The notes under the pieces: generated by a model
Told to the model about the DNA's origin: nothing
The model's input: the letters and a program-made list of their open reading frames with translations, nothing else
Database searches by the model: none
In this document: in pieces, positions 52,841 to 64,000 of the stretch
How positions within the stretch are numbered: the stretch's first letter is position 1
How the letters are laid out: each line of letters starts with the position of its first letter
Assembly (NCBI RefSeq): GCF_003265705.1
Contig: NW_020312828.1
Span: forward strand, 57,625,455 to 57,689,454
Source of the DNA: Callorhinus ursinus
Taxonomy: Eukaryota > Chordata > Mammalia > Carnivora > Otariidae
Direction of reading: 5' to 3'
Length of the DNA stretch: 64,000 nt
Program-made: the position numbers and the translations under genes

Positions 52841-54120
52841 ACCCTAGACTTAACTCCATAAGGCCTAAAGGTAAATTTTGACAAGATTCACTGGGGACTG
52901 CCTCCTCCCAAGCTGTAGGGTGTGGCAAATACTGTGAGCTTTCCATAGATCTCCATTCACAAAGTCTAAAATCAAAACTACCCAAGTTTAGGGTGATAAG
53001 AAAATAATTCAAATTCCTTCTGTATTAAGAATCAATATTCTTCTGAGGAAACTAACAATCCAAAGTCTCTAAAACACATTATCCCCAATGTCCAAAAATC
53101 AATCAATATTTACTGTGGATTGAAATAAGCAGGAAAATGCAATCCACAGCGGAAGAAGATGATGGGAGGGGAAAATAGAAGAAGAAGAAGAGGAAGAAGA
53201 AATGGAGGAAAGAAAACAGAATTTAAGATGAACATAATATTTGACTTAGCAATAATAATGCTAAAGCAGCTATTTTTTTAAAGCTGTTAAAAAGCTTTTA
53301 AAGCTGTAAAGCTTTTTATTTTATTTAAAAGCTTATAAAACTATTCTGATATCTTAAAAGAAGACAGAAACATCTTAATAAGTGAACAGAATATTGGTAG
53401 AGAAATGGAAACTGAAAAAGAATCGGAGCAAAACTATCGACCTACTGAATGGGACATTGTATCATACTGGAAGCTACAGAAAGAAAATATCTGTGGACAT
53501 ATCAATACATATTACCCACTTTGAAAGTCACAGTGGAAAAAAAAGTAAAATAAAATGATAAGAATTTCAAGGGTCTGTTGAGCTAATGTCAAGTGGTTTA
53601 AAATGTGTAATTAGAGTTCTTGAGAAAAAGATAATCTTTTATATATATCAGCACAGACTTCCCATATTTTATATGAAGCACAGACTTATACTGCTGAGAA
53701 GGTCAGCAGAATAAGCAAAAAGAGAACCACACCCATAATCAAAATGCTGAACTTAAAGAAAAAAATATATGAGTGGCTGTAGAAAAAAAAATCACATACA
53801 CAAAGGGGAACATGATTTTAAATAGTCACAGCCTTCTCCTAAAAAATAATCGTAGGCAGAATACAAAGTAGGAAAAAATTTAGATTGATAAAATAATTCA
53901 ATTTACATTGAGCAGAAATACTTTTTAAAGGGTGAATTTCAGACAGTTTTCAGATAAATGAAAGCTGAAGAGAGTCATTGTCTACAAACCTACACTATAA
54001 GAACTTAAAAAGAATGTCTTAGGCAGAGGATAAATGCTAACCAGTTGAAAGCTGGAATCCACAGAAAAGAATTTTAAAACGTCAAAATGGTAAATAAGTG
54101 CCTATTTTTAAAAGACTACT
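52840..54120 (+). mobile_element. Old L1 5' region, sense
   Basis: Decayed 5' region text: gtctaaaatcaaaactaccc, attgagcagaaatacttttt, gaagagagtcattgtctaca, acctacactataagaactta, gtcttaggcagaggataaat. It contains a (GAA)n stretch at about 53176-53206 and an AAGCTT-rich stretch at 53280-53335. Confidence 0.5.
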
Positions 54121-54394
54121 TTTTATGTCTTCTCATCATTTCCTAACAAGTCAAATCATTGTCGAACTTAACATATTATTTTATAGAAGACAGATCATAT
54201 TCACAATTTGTATAAAAGTGCTCATATGGTTCATCTCATATTTCCACATTTCCCCCATTACTAACTAAACCATGTACTGCAAGGTTTTTGCTTGGTCATT
54301 TGTTTAATTGATGAGAACTATCGAATCAAGAACAATTGTCATATGTTATTTATCTTTTATTTATTTTTTGCCACATTTGCTTTATTTTTCTCTT

Positions 54395-54570
54395 TTTTTT
54401 AATTTAAATTCAATTTGCCAACATATAGTACATCATTAGCTTTTGGTGTAGTGTTCAATGATTCATTAGTTGCAGGTAACACCCAGTGCTCATCGCATCA
54501 CGTGGCCTCCTTAATGCCCATCACCCAGTTACCCCATCCCCCCACCCACCTCCCTTTCTACAACCCTCAG
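54395..54570 (-). mobile_element. L1 3' UTR fragment, antisense
   Basis: Antisense L1 tail: aaattcaatttgccaacata, catcattagcttttggtgta, gtaacacccagtgctcatcg, catccccccacccacctccc. Confidence 0.8.
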
Positions 54571-54579
54571 TTGATCTTT

Positions 54580-55515
54580 AGAAATTGATCTTTTTGATCT
54601 TTTAAAATTTCCAATTATTGCTGTGCAAAGCACACGGGTGCAAATCAAGAAATGTTTACTAAAGTTTTTAAACATAATATCCATGTTTAATTTTATAACT
54701 ATCTTACAACTCAGAAAGTAAGCAAAAAAATATTTTAATTAATACATCATAATTTGTTCCATTCATGTTAGGGCAGTTTTATATTGAAAAGCTATCAAAT
54801 TTGAATACTCTTTTCTTCATATTCTCTTTAGTCTATAGGTTGATTTGTACTAATACACTAAATTCTGTATTAGCATTGTCATACTCAGGTGAGTTAATCA
54901 CTGAGTATGGAAATGACAATTTCCAATGCATGAGCGAAGAGAGGAATAAAACATAATCTTGAAACCAGAACTGTCCTATTGGCCTTGAACTTTCATATCA
55001 TCTCTCAGTTCTAGATGTGAGTTCTTCCCTTCTTACAAATACCCCATTTACTCTGGCCTCCTTTGATGCATAACTGTCTAAAACCCAAAAACCAAAGTTA
55101 TTTAGTAATTGTGTTTTACTGCTTAGTGGTTGATTCACATGCATTAATAATTGTTTTCTTTCCAGTTAGAGCACAAAACCCTTGAGAACAAAAATATGTT
55201 TTAGATATCTTTTTCTTTCTTCTGGCCAGAGTTAAAGAATTGTGAAATTATCTATTTGGTAGTTGTATAGAATTTGAACTCCTTAAAAGAACGAAATTGG
55301 AGACACAAGTCTGTAAGTCCATGTTTGCTTTAAAATAAAGTGGAAGTTCACTTCTGATTGTACTGTTTTTCCTACATAAACCCTGGATCCCTAATCTTCT
55401 TTATTTTGCTTCCTATGAATTTAGATGTGACCTTAGCATTATATTTAAGTTTCATTTGGACATCAAACAAATAAAAAGTATAAGTATTGAGAAATAAGTG
55501 CAAAAATAATTAACA
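54580..55515. other. AT-rich intron sequence, nothing recognised
   Basis: The 63-codon frame at 54765-54956 has no support beyond being open. Confidence 0.5.
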
Positions 55516-55519
55516 TTGG

Positions 55520-55680
55520 AAGATGTAGCTTCATATTCCAGCAAACGGTGCTTATATCTAAGGGCAAGCCATGTGAATTGTCTGAGCCAAAGTTCTCTTA
55601 TCAGTATGATAAAAGATAAATTTTAACCCCGTAAGTCAACCACATCAATTAGAATTGTAATGAGCAAGAAAATAGGCATC
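55520..55680 (+). repeat. Possible MIR fragment
   Basis: Sense MIR-like: gggcaagccatgtgaattgt, ctgagccaaagttctcttat, cagtatgataaaagataaat. Confidence 0.4.
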
Positions 55681-55784
55681 CAAATAATTTTATATTAACT
55701 TTTGTTATTTCCGGTAGAATAATAGTAATTAATATTGCACAGCCCTTTGCAGTTTACAACATTTTTAGGTGTTTGCCTTTGGAT

Positions 55785-55960
55785 TAAACATTGGCTTTCA
55801 CCCACTCCTGCTGTAGATAAGTATTATACAGTTTTGGTAAGTCATTTATCATCCTTGGACCTCACTTTCATAATTAAAACTACATAAAAAATTTTATAAG
55901 GATTAAAAATAAGGTATATAAAGTGCCCAGCATAGATACAAAGCATAATACTTAAGGGAA
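55785..55960 (+). repeat. MIR
   Basis: Sense MIR: ttttggtaagtcatttatca, tccttggacctcactttcat, tttataaggattaaaaataa, aaagtgcccagcatagatac. Confidence 0.65.
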
Positions 55961-56135
55961 CATATCACTTAGTATTTATATAATCATTCACAAGTGTTGA
56001 CAAAAATCAGAGCAAGTTGTGTTTTATAAAACTAACCTACTTTAATATTAGTTTCAAAGCATAGCAAATATGAAAAGTAAAATGATACTGGCTTTCTATG
56101 TAAACTTGAATATTTAAATTGACTTCTAAAGTACA

Positions 56136-56341
56136 TTTTTTTTAAGATTTATTTATTTATTTGAAAAAGAGAGAGAGCACAAGCAGTGGGAGCCGGGGCT
56201 GCGGGGGAACAGAAGGAGAGGAGAAGCAGACTCTCTGCTGAGCAGGGAGCCCAAGGACACCACAGGCTCAACCCCAAAACCCTGGGATCATGACCTGAGC
56301 TGAAGGCAGACACTAAACCAACTGAGCCACTGAGGGATCCC
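56136..56341 (-). repeat. Older CAN-SINE
   Basis: Minus copy with gggagccggggctgcggggg and tcaaccccaaaaccctggga, head actgagccactgagggatcc. Short duplication aaagtaca at 56128-56135 and 56342-56349. Confidence 0.9.
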
Positions 56342-56734
56342 AAAGTACAATATTTTTATGCTAGCTGTAATTGTAATGCAAATTACAGAAGCAATTCACC
56401 ATACCAAAAAAGTCTCAATTTTGAACATCATAACTCCCCTCAATAAGCTGTGCAAGATGTAATATACTTAATATTACTCTTTATACCAAATATTATATTT
56501 TATATGTCGGCTTGCAAGTGAATTCCAAAAAGTTAAATAGACAAAGATGAGCACAAGTTCTAATAGACTTGGTATTCTAATGCTGTATAGAAGATCCTCT
56601 TAGACATCTCAGAATTTAGACCCACTCATGTTGCATCCCATTTGGATTATTGAAGATAAATTCTTCATTTTTTGTTTACTCAGATATTTATAAAGAAGAG
56701 AAAAACCTACTCTTGAGATTTATTTGTGCTTATT

Positions 56735-56945
56735 TTAAGCACTTTGCTTGTAATAACTCTTTTAGTCCTCTCAACAGACCTGTGAGGTAGTCCTGAATTT
56801 TCTCAATTTTCAATTGAGAGAACAGGCACGGAAAGAGTGACGAGGAGCAATTGCCCAGATCATGCCTCTATCAAATGACAGAGTTGGAATTTAAACTCAT
56901 ACATCTGGCTCCAGAATTTAAGTTTTCATAACTATGCTATTTGTT
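56735..56945 (-). repeat. MIR
   Basis: Clear reverse MIR: aagcactttgcttgtaataa, cctctcaacagacctgtgag, caattgagagaacaggcacg, ttggaatttaaactcataca. Confidence 0.7.
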
Positions 56946-57292
56946 TGTGTGTTTAAGCTTTTCATTTTTAGTAAAGTCCTCCTCTACCATACTGATCTGG
57001 TCACTGATCGTTCATTTTTATTGTAGGCTCATTCCACTCTCTCCTCACTCACTATCCTTAGTCAGTTTCTGGGGACTATTTGTTTTAATTTTCTATAATT
57101 TTTTCTTTGAAATTGTACACAATTTAAGTCGTTATTTGACCTCTCTTGGGAGATTCTTTCTGAGTTTCCAACCACTTTCTCCTTTAATTTCTTCACAGAT
57201 AAAAAATATAACAAAAAATTTTTAGCCATAAATGTAAGACAAATGCGCATGAAAAGTGGCTACTCAAAAGCCAGTTAAAAATGAGAGAAATT

Positions 57293-57486
57293 GGGCGCCT
57301 GGGTGGCTCAGTTGGTTGAGCGACTGCCTTCGGCTCAGGTCATGATCCTGGCGTCCCGGGATCGAGTCCCACATCGGGCTCCCTGCTCAGCGGGGAGTCT
57401 GCTTCTCCATCTGACCCTCTTCCCTCTCGTGCTCTCTATCTCTCATTCTCTCTCTCTCAAATAAATAAAAATAAAATCTTTAAAAA
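57293..57486 (+). repeat. CAN-SINE with target-site duplication
   Basis: Head gggcgcctgggtggctcagt, gatcctggcgtcccgggatc, ctctgaccctcttccctctc, tail caaataaataaaaataaaat. Exact duplication aaaatgagagaaat at 57278-57291 and 57487-57500. Confidence 0.96.
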
Positions 57487-57787
57487 AAAATGAGAGAAAT
57501 AAAAAAGCTCTTCTCATTCTTATGTCACAATTCAAATAAAGGTGTGTTTTTCTGGTTATGGGAAGCTAGCTAACAAGTGCCAAGAAAACTAGATTTTAAA
57601 AAAACGAAGCTCTGTATATCTAACAACATACAGTTATTATGCACAGAGCAGCTTTTTCAGTATGTATTTGTAACTACCAATTTCTGTATTTTTAGCCTGC
57701 CTTGTTAGGGTAAACTTTACTCTATTCCATCTAGATGTAATTTCCTGTCTCCGGTCGAGTATTAAGGGAAGAAGATGACTGTGGTGA

Positions 57788-57809
57788 ATACACACACACA
57801 CACACACAA
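57788..57809 (+). repeat. Short (CA)n microsatellite
   Basis: About ten CA units (tacacacacacacacacaca). Simple repeat. Confidence 0.85.
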
Positions 57810-57814
57810 ATTTA

Positions 57815-58500
57815 CCACAAAGCATAGAAATTATAATTTATACTTTTGTGACAATCAATATTAATTTAATGATCTTATGCTTTGCCATGGTTAAGAATAC
57901 ACACAGGTATTATTTTCTCTATTGTTCATAGAGAATTTACAGCTTTGGGGTACCAGTGGAGAAATAACTAAGATTTTTGTGGTGTCTGACATTTTGCTTG
58001 CTTTCCCATCACTTCTTCTTTATGACAAAATAAAGATTCTCCAGGCAATGGAATTTTTACAGATTATTATATTTGGGGGTACGATAAATTCAATCACCTC
58101 ATACTTTACGAAATCCAGAGGTGTCTTACAGTCCTGCAGACATGAGCTGCCTGTCACGTTTATTGCCTGAACACTTCTATTAAAAAAAAAAAAATCCCTG
58201 CAAAAAAGCACTGAGCTGGAAAGAGCAGAGAAAATATTTCTTTATCAATAAAGTAACTGAAAGGCTTTCATGTTTGTGTTTTCAAACTTATCTTCCTTTT
58301 GACATTTAGTTTTTTTCACTGCAGCAGCAATAATATGATTTTCCTTTTTTTTTCTTCTTATTGTTACCCTACACATCTTAACCTAGTGGTAATAATAACT
58401 GCCAGGTCATTATCTTCTTCCACACCTCTGTGGCTCTTCAGGCCTGGAGTCACTATTTACTGGAGAAGGAAGAGTACATTGAAAGGCATGTAAAGGTGAA
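57815..58500. other. Intron sequence, nothing recognised
   Basis: No supported gene or repeat. Confidence 0.45.
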
Positions 58501-58508
58501 AATCAGGC

Positions 58509-58860
58509 TTTTTTTTTTTTTTTTTTTTTTTATTCCAAAGAGCAGTTATAGCCCTTGACACATCAGCAAACAAATCACAAGAACTTCTGAAATCCCTTGC
58601 AGGCTTTTTTTCTTGCATGATTTGGAAAGCATGGGTGTGAGTGACAGGTAAGATGTCATTACCATTTGGGGGCACACGATTGTGAAGGTGATGTAGTGCA
58701 GGGGAATAAAGGGAAGTAAAAGATAAGTTGTTGTTGAACTGGTTTTCACACCACTGAAAGTGTATTTTAGTTTAATGGTGGTGACAGTCCAGCTCCAACC
58801 TGCTGACAGATGGCTGCTAGCAAGAAGATATATTTGAGACTTACTGTCAAGATACAAGCT
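58509..58860 (-). other. Sequence ending in a 23-base poly-T (poly-A on minus strand), origin unknown
   Basis: A T-run at 58509-58531 corresponds to minus-strand ...ctctttggaataaaaaa, so an AATAAA-like hexamer lies directly on the A-run. Upstream on the minus strand, two frames are open (58457-58675 and 58546-58857, up to 103 codons). This could be the tail of a processed retrocopy. I recognise no parent gene and found no clear target-site duplication. Confidence 0.3.
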
Positions 58861-59211
58861 TTCATGTTAACTAAAGAACAATTTTAAAAAGACTATTTCA
58901 AAGGATGATGAAAATAAAGAGAAATTATATTTAACACATATACTACAAAAAGAATATCTGAGCGCCCAAAGCAGGGCTTAATTTGGCAAAGGGGAGATAA
59001 CTGAATTTCCTACGTGTGAATACCTCCAAGAAAAAAGGTTGATATTGGGCTTGGACATTGTGTGGATAAGAGTCCACTGAATACGGCAAAGGTTACCAGA
59101 TAGGTACAGTGAGAAAGATGGTCACCTCTGGCTCTTTAACCAGAAAATTGGAAAAGAGGAATACTGAGCATAATTTTAATGTGCCATAACCAAATTACGC
59201 ATTTAGCATAT

Positions 59212-59418
59212 TTTTTAAAAGATTTATTTATTTATTTTAGAGAGAAAGAGAGTGCAAGCAGGGGAAGGGGCAGAGGAAAAGAGAGAGAATCTCAAGCAGA
59301 CTCCGCTGAGCTTGGAGCCCAGTTTGGTGGGGGGTGGGGGGCTCAAGGTGGGCTCCAAGTGGGACTCGATCCCATGACTCTGAGATCATGACCTGAGGTG
59401 AAATCAAGCTGGGTGCTT
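59212..59418 (-). repeat. Older CAN-SINE, head missing
   Basis: Minus copy: aaagatttatttatttattt, cagactccgctgagcttgga, gactcgatcccatgactctg, agatcatgacctgaggtgaa. It ends before the tRNA-like head. A G-rich patch (ggtggggggtggggggctca) is inserted or expanded. Confidence 0.88.
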
Positions 59419-59424
59419 AACTAG

Positions 59425-59560
59425 AAAAGGAAATGGAGGCACAGAGAATTTACATAATTTCACAATATCACACAGCTTTAATAAGTAGTAGACCCTTGTT
59501 TCAAACTGAGGCCAAGTGACTCCATGGCCCTTGCTCTTACACATTTAATGAAGCTTCCTA
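59425..59560 (-). repeat. MIR
   Basis: Reverse MIR core: ggaaatggaggcacagagaa, tttcacaatatcacacagct, ttaataagtagtagaccctt. Confidence 0.65.
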
Positions 59561-59564
59561 TATA

Positions 59565-60660
59565 ATATATGAAGTCTTTCTAAATGTTAGGATGCCTCTC
59601 TTTACCAGGGCACATAGCTTTGGGAAACAAGGATGAGTTTGAAAAGAGATACCTTGATTATCAGAAATAACAAAGTCGACCTTGCAGGTGTGTCTGGAAG
59701 GAGGAGGGGCAGGGATCTACATCCAGATTGCCCTCATATTCAGTTAAAAGGTTTTAGTTTTCCAGATACATAACAAAACTGAAACAAAAGAATTAATCAA
59801 GGAGTACTCAACAACATGGTTTTATGTTTTGTTTTGGTTTTGCTTTGATTTGGTGTGTATATGGTGTGTATATTTGTGCGTGTGTGCGTGTACATGTTTA
59901 AGGGCTAGGTTTATTAAAATATGTCCTTTTCAATTTTAGGCCTACATGTGTCATACAAAATTGCCAGTGTGTTTATAAATTTAAATGTACTAATTTTTAG
60001 ACCCTTAAACAATATATAATAAACTCCATATAATTCTGCCTTCTTCAAATAGATACTTTTCTATACAACTGTAAAATATATTTATTAATTTCATATCCTG
60101 AATAATGACACTAGTTTACTACTATTTGATTTTAACTTATAAAGCCCAGTTGGAATGACCATGAGAGAATCAGTGAAAGGGGAAGAATGATAGACTTCTC
60201 TAGTCCTTCTAAAATAAAATCATTGTCAAAAAAATAGTAAGAGAGGTTTGTCTGAGCCTCACAATTAAAAATTTTGGTCTGAGGTCGAGAGGATTTCTTA
60301 CTGCTCCTGCAAAATTAATGACTCTTCATCTTCATTGTTTATTTTATGGACTTCATCTACCAGTTTCTAACACTGACCAGCACATGTGCCAAAGGGACAT
60401 GTATAAACCATTTTTTTTAATGTTTCCAACTGAAAAATTCTAGATTATAAGGAGATTTTTCTCTGTGTGGATGATTATAAAATTTATGTCTTACAGCAAA
60501 AGAAAAAAATAAGTAATTTCTTATATATCATATTAGATTGCCATTCTGAGGAATAACCTGTTCTATAAACAGTTTCATGTTACCATAGGCCCTTAAATTG
60601 ATTTTATCTACTTCAAAGAAATTATAATTAGAGAAAAGAGAATATTTACTTTCAGAATTT
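59565..60660. other. Intron sequence, nothing recognised
   Basis: Contains a short GT-rich stretch near 59852-59895. No coding feature seen. Confidence 0.45.
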
Positions 60661-60664
60661 ATCT

Positions 60665-61175
60665 GAAAAATGAGTCAGCACCAATGATGTCGTATAGTAC
60701 CAACTCTCCAAATACTTCCTCTTATCCCTGTATTCTCGTGCTACTCATCCTGTCAAACAGTGAAATCTATTTCTCCTTCTTGAATCAGGGTAGGCTGTAT
60801 GAATTTATTTTTCCAATAGGATGCAGCAGAAGTAAGTCTTTGCCAGTTCTGCTTCTAGCCATTGAGAAACCTGACGATTTCCCATTTTAGTCTTGGAGTC
60901 CTTTGGCCACCATGTCAGAAATCTAACTCCTTGCTAAAGAGAGACACAGCCAACCATAGCCTTTCCAGCCACCCCAGAAGAGGCCCAGTACATATGTGGA
61001 TATTGCATTCCCAGTCAGGATTCTAGGTAAGGGCAGACCAGGCACCACTATGTAGAAGAGAAAAACCACCTAGCTGAGCCAAGACAGCCCAGAAAATGAT
61101 GAGGGATAACACATCATTGTTTTAAGCCACTATGTTTTGGGTCTAGTTTCTTTTTCAGCATTAGGTAACTAAAAC
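60665..61175 (+). repeat. Old MER/LTR-type interspersed repeat
   Basis: Text such as ggatgcagcagaagtaagtc, ttggccaccatgtcagaaat, accacctagctgagccaaga and ttaagccactatgttttggg follows a common mammalian repeat. I cannot name the subfamily, and no internal retroviral genes are present. Confidence 0.5.
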
Positions 61176-61331
61176 ATATGGGAAACTAAGAGACAATAAT
61201 TGAACCTAGAGAATTAACTTCAGATTTTCCTTAGGGATTCCAAACCCTAAAATAAAGATATTTCTCCACAGGTAGCACAATAAGAACTGTTAGTATAAAT
61301 CAGGAAGAGCTCTATTTCAAGAGTGAACAGT

Positions 61332-61546
61332 GGGGCGCCTGGGTGGCTCAGGCGGTTAAGCGCCTGCCTTCAGCTCAGGTCATGATCCCAGGGTCCTGGG
61401 ATCGAGCCCCGCATCGGGCTCCCTGCTCAGCGGAGAGCCTGCTTCTTCCTCTCCCTCTGCCTGCTGTTCTGCCTACCTGTGCGTGCTCTCTCTCTCTGTC
61501 AAATAAATAAATAAAATCTTTAAAAAAAATAAAAAATAAATAAAAA
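61332..61546 (+). repeat. CAN-SINE with target-site duplication
   Basis: Head ggggcgcctgggtggctcag, gcggttaagcgcctgccttc, gcatcgggctccctgctcag, and an A-rich tail with several aataaa units. Exact duplication aagagtgaacagt at 61319-61331 and 61547-61559. It is well preserved, likely young. Confidence 0.97.
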
Positions 61547-61854
61547 AAGAGTGAACAGTTACTATTTAAATTAATTTAAGCAAGTCACTGAAATTTATTG
61601 AGAAGAAACATCCATTTGGATGTCAACTATTTTCAACTTTACTTAAAAGGTAAAAATACTCTGGTTTCTCTTCAGATCGCATAAATCTTTCGCCTTTTAC
61701 TTAAAAGGTAAAGATCAGATCCTTCTCATTTCTGCCAAGGATTATGAAAGAGCCCCTATTCCCCATACCACCTATTTAATTATTCCCCAATTTAGTTCTA
61801 ATTTCTAATTCAAATTTCTGCTTTCTAAACTGTAGATGAATCATATGACACCTT

Positions 61855-62310
61855 ACCTGGTATTCTTCAATGACTTTCCATTAAGAATAAAGTCCATGTT
61901 CAAGGCATGACTTCCATCTCTCTTGTGTCTGACTTTTGTTTTTCCCCCACCCTCAATTAATGCCATGCCTCTCCTTCAAACCTAGACTCCAGTCACATTA
62001 AACCTCCATGCCTTTGCATCTGCTGTTCCTTCCCCACTTTTCCCCTTTAGAACTAATTTCTATGTACTAAAGAAGAAAAATACCCTTTTAGCTGACAATG
62101 CCTTGTATTCAAGTCTGAACCATTTATCTTACCTTTTAACTACATAGTACTCACCATTTATACCCATCATAGCATTTACCACCCTCCATTAGTGTGCTTC
62201 CTATGTAGTGTAGGATGGCTTTTAGTTCTTTATTCCAGCACCCAACTTAGTGCCAAAAATGCTGGCAAATGTAGTGCTTATTGGATGAGTAGGTGAATAA
62301 CAGAGAAGTG
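61855..62310 (+). mobile_element. L2 3' end, sense
   Basis: Good L2 3' order: aataaagtccatgttcaagg, catgcctttgcatctgctgt, tccttccccacttttcccct, atagcatttaccaccctcca, ctggcaaatgtagtgcttat, tggatgagtaggtgaat. Confidence 0.75.
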
Positions 62311-62621
62311 GATAATGCATGTGAAAGTACTTTATAAAATTAGAAGTGCTTTGAAAATATTATTTTGATGATTTCTCCATAACAGGTTGTAAAAATAGTT
62401 CCTATAAAAATAGACTGAAGCCCAAAAGTTTTCAACGAATATATCTGGGGACAATGGGCATGATACCATGTACATACAATAGAAGTAAGCCTGAGTGTTG
62501 CCTGTAAAGTTAATATAAAAATAAAATACATTTTTATACATTTACCTATGTAATGAATAAAAGTGATTTTACACAGTTATCTAAAGGCACTAGGAAACAA
62601 TGAAAAGAAAAATAAATTTTA

Positions 62622-62812
62622 TTTTATTTTAAAGATTTTATTTATTTGAGAGAGAGAGAATGAGAGATAGAGAGCACGAGAGGGAAGAGGGTCAGAGGGA
62701 GAACAGACTCACCACTGAGCAGGGAGCCCGATGTGGGACTCGATCCCGGGACTCCAGGATCATGACCTGAGCCGAAGGCAGTTGCTTAACCAACTGAGCC
62801 ACCCAGGAGCCC
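62622..62812 (-). repeat. CAN-SINE with target-site duplication
   Basis: Minus copy with agagcacgagagggaagagg, tgagcagggagcccgatgtg, head ctgagccacccaggagccc. Exact duplication gaaaaataaatttta at 62607-62621 and 62813-62827. Confidence 0.96.
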
Positions 62813-62974
62813 GAAAAATAAATTTTAGAAAAAGTGATCACTAGAAAGTGATCTTTCACCTTCCATTATATTTGTCAGAAGAATTACAACTTGGTCATGG
62901 TAGTTTTAAAAATGATTTGAGAAAAATGGAGATAGAGTAAAAATAAATTAGGTATACTGGATAGAATAAGAACG

Positions 62975-63010
62975 ATATATTTAAATTAAGCAATATATTT
63001 AAATTAAGCA
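62975..63010 (+). repeat. 18-bp perfect tandem duplication
   Basis: Two exact copies of atatatttaaattaagca (62975-62992 and 62993-63010), followed by a partial third (atattt). Confidence 0.9.
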
Positions 63011-63074
63011 ATATTTCATTTAGACATAGAATTGAATTATTCACCATCAGACTGAGAAAACATTGAGATGCAAT

Positions 63075-63275
63075 GCTTAAGTGTTTCTTAAAGTCCAGGC
63101 ATTGTACTAAGTGCTTTGCAGACATTATCTAGTTTAACTCTTAGAAAAACCTATCAGACAAGGATTAGCATCCTCTTCTTAAACAGAGTTATTAAATTCA
63201 TCCCTGTTGATAGAGTTTAATAAATGGCCAGAGCCATTGTCAGATTTCTGGTTTAAACCCATGCTTTCTTGTCAT
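63075..63275 (-). repeat. MIR
   Basis: Reverse MIR: aggcattgtactaagtgctt, tgcagacattatctagttta, aactcttagaaaaacctatc, tggtttaaacccatgctttc. Confidence 0.65.
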
Positions 63276-63559
63276 CAATAAGAATGGAAGACAGAATGAA
63301 ACCAAAATTTCCTGCATATGAGAATCTTCTAGAAAAGAAAAAAAATACCATTCCTCTCCAATTGTTTTAATGATTTTATTTATTAAGGCAACCCTAGTTC
63401 TGTTAACACCATGTTTTTACTTAGCCCTTAATGTCTGTCACATCAAAAGTCACATTCCTAAAAAATACCAGTGGGCATAACATATTCCGGGTTTTACTGC
63501 TTGCTATTATATTGCCACACAAAAGTGCCTAGGTAGAAAGGGTAGAATAGTGTTCCCCC

Positions 63560-63940
63560 CCAAAAAAAAATCCACCCAGAACCTTAGAAGGTGACCTTAT
63601 TTACAGATATAATTAAGGTAAGAATCTCAATATGAAGTCATACTGCGTTAGCAATGCTGGATATCCTTACAAAAGATAGAAAAGCAGAAAACATACAAAG
63701 ACACAGGGGACAAGGCCATGTGAAAGGTGGAGGCAAAGCCAAGCAACACCTGGCATTACCAGAAGCTGGAAGAGACAAGGAAGGATTCTCCCCAAGAGCC
63801 TTCAGAGGCAGTACAGTACTGCCAATACCTTAATTTCAGACTTCCAGCCTCCAAAACGGAGAGAATACATTTCTGTTGTTTTAAGCACCAGGTACGTGCT
63901 AATTTGTTGTCACAGCTCTAGGAAACTAATAAAGCATGTA
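63560..63940 (+). repeat. Old MER/LTR-type interspersed repeat, same family as 1640-2565
   Basis: Same motif order as the first copy: ccacccagaaccttagaagg, agaagctggaagagacaagg, aaggattctccccaagagcc, aataccttaatttcagactt, ctaatttgttgtcacagctc. Uninterrupted here. The 64-codon frame inside it is incidental. Confidence 0.55.
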
Positions 63941-64000
63941 TCTACTTCCCATTTCTGCACACCTGCCAAGGACAGTGAAAAAAGAACATAAATTGTTTAG

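Overview
The window is nuclear DNA from a carnivoran mammal. The evidence is about thirty copies of the carnivore tRNA-Lys-derived SINE (CAN-SINE/SINEC), each with a 5' end like gcgcctgggtggctcag, a CT-rich middle and an (AAATA)n/AATCTT/poly-A tail, many with clear target-site duplications (TSDs). I see no copy of the canid SINEC_Cf type. The tail types present look to me more like an arctoid caniform (pinniped, mustelid or bear) than a dog or a cat. That lineage call is inference from remembered repeat styles.

There is one convincing host coding feature: a 223-bp exon on the minus strand at 37171-37393. It encodes the N-terminal part of a CUB domain that I recognise as the first CUB domain of CSMD3 (CUB and Sushi multiple domains 3), a very large neuronal transmembrane protein. 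It has a pyrimidine-rich acceptor ending TTTCAG, a GTTAGT donor, and consistent phases (enters in phase 1, leaves in phase 2). Everything to the right (37394-64000) is therefore upstream intron (probably intron 1) and everything to the left (1-37170) is downstream intron (probably intron 2). No other exon, promoter, CpG island, tRNA or rRNA gene was found.

The introns are AT-rich and built mostly of transposon debris. From left to right: an old L1 and SINE cluster at 0.3-2.6 kb; a Tigger1-like DNA transposon at 3.3-4.4 kb split by a SINE; a young L1 3' end at 7.5-8.3 kb; two adjacent MIRs at 8.7-9.2 kb; SINEs and a GGAA microsatellite at 11-16 kb; old L1 at 16-17.4 kb; an L2 fragment with a 47-bp tandem duplication at 20.9-21.4 kb; an internally inverted (twin-primed) L1 at 21.8-23.05 kb; more old L1 at 23-24, 27.4-28.7, 29.3-30 and 31.4-33.5 kb; MIR at 35.3 kb; the exon; antisense L1 at 39.8-44 kb; a second inverted L1 at 44.4-46.8 kb carrying a GT microsatellite and a nested SINE; L1 5'/3' debris at 48-54.6 kb; and MIRs, an L2 3' end, old MER/LTR-type repeats and further SINEs to the end.

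The short ORFs across the window are chance frames, SINE frames or decayed L1 frames. I found no new biological system. The points most worth a second look are structural: two inverted L1s whose breakpoints fall at nearly the same place, a triplicated target site at 1.8-2.3 kb, tandem SINEs sharing one outer TSD, and a compact double palindrome at 5.9 kb.
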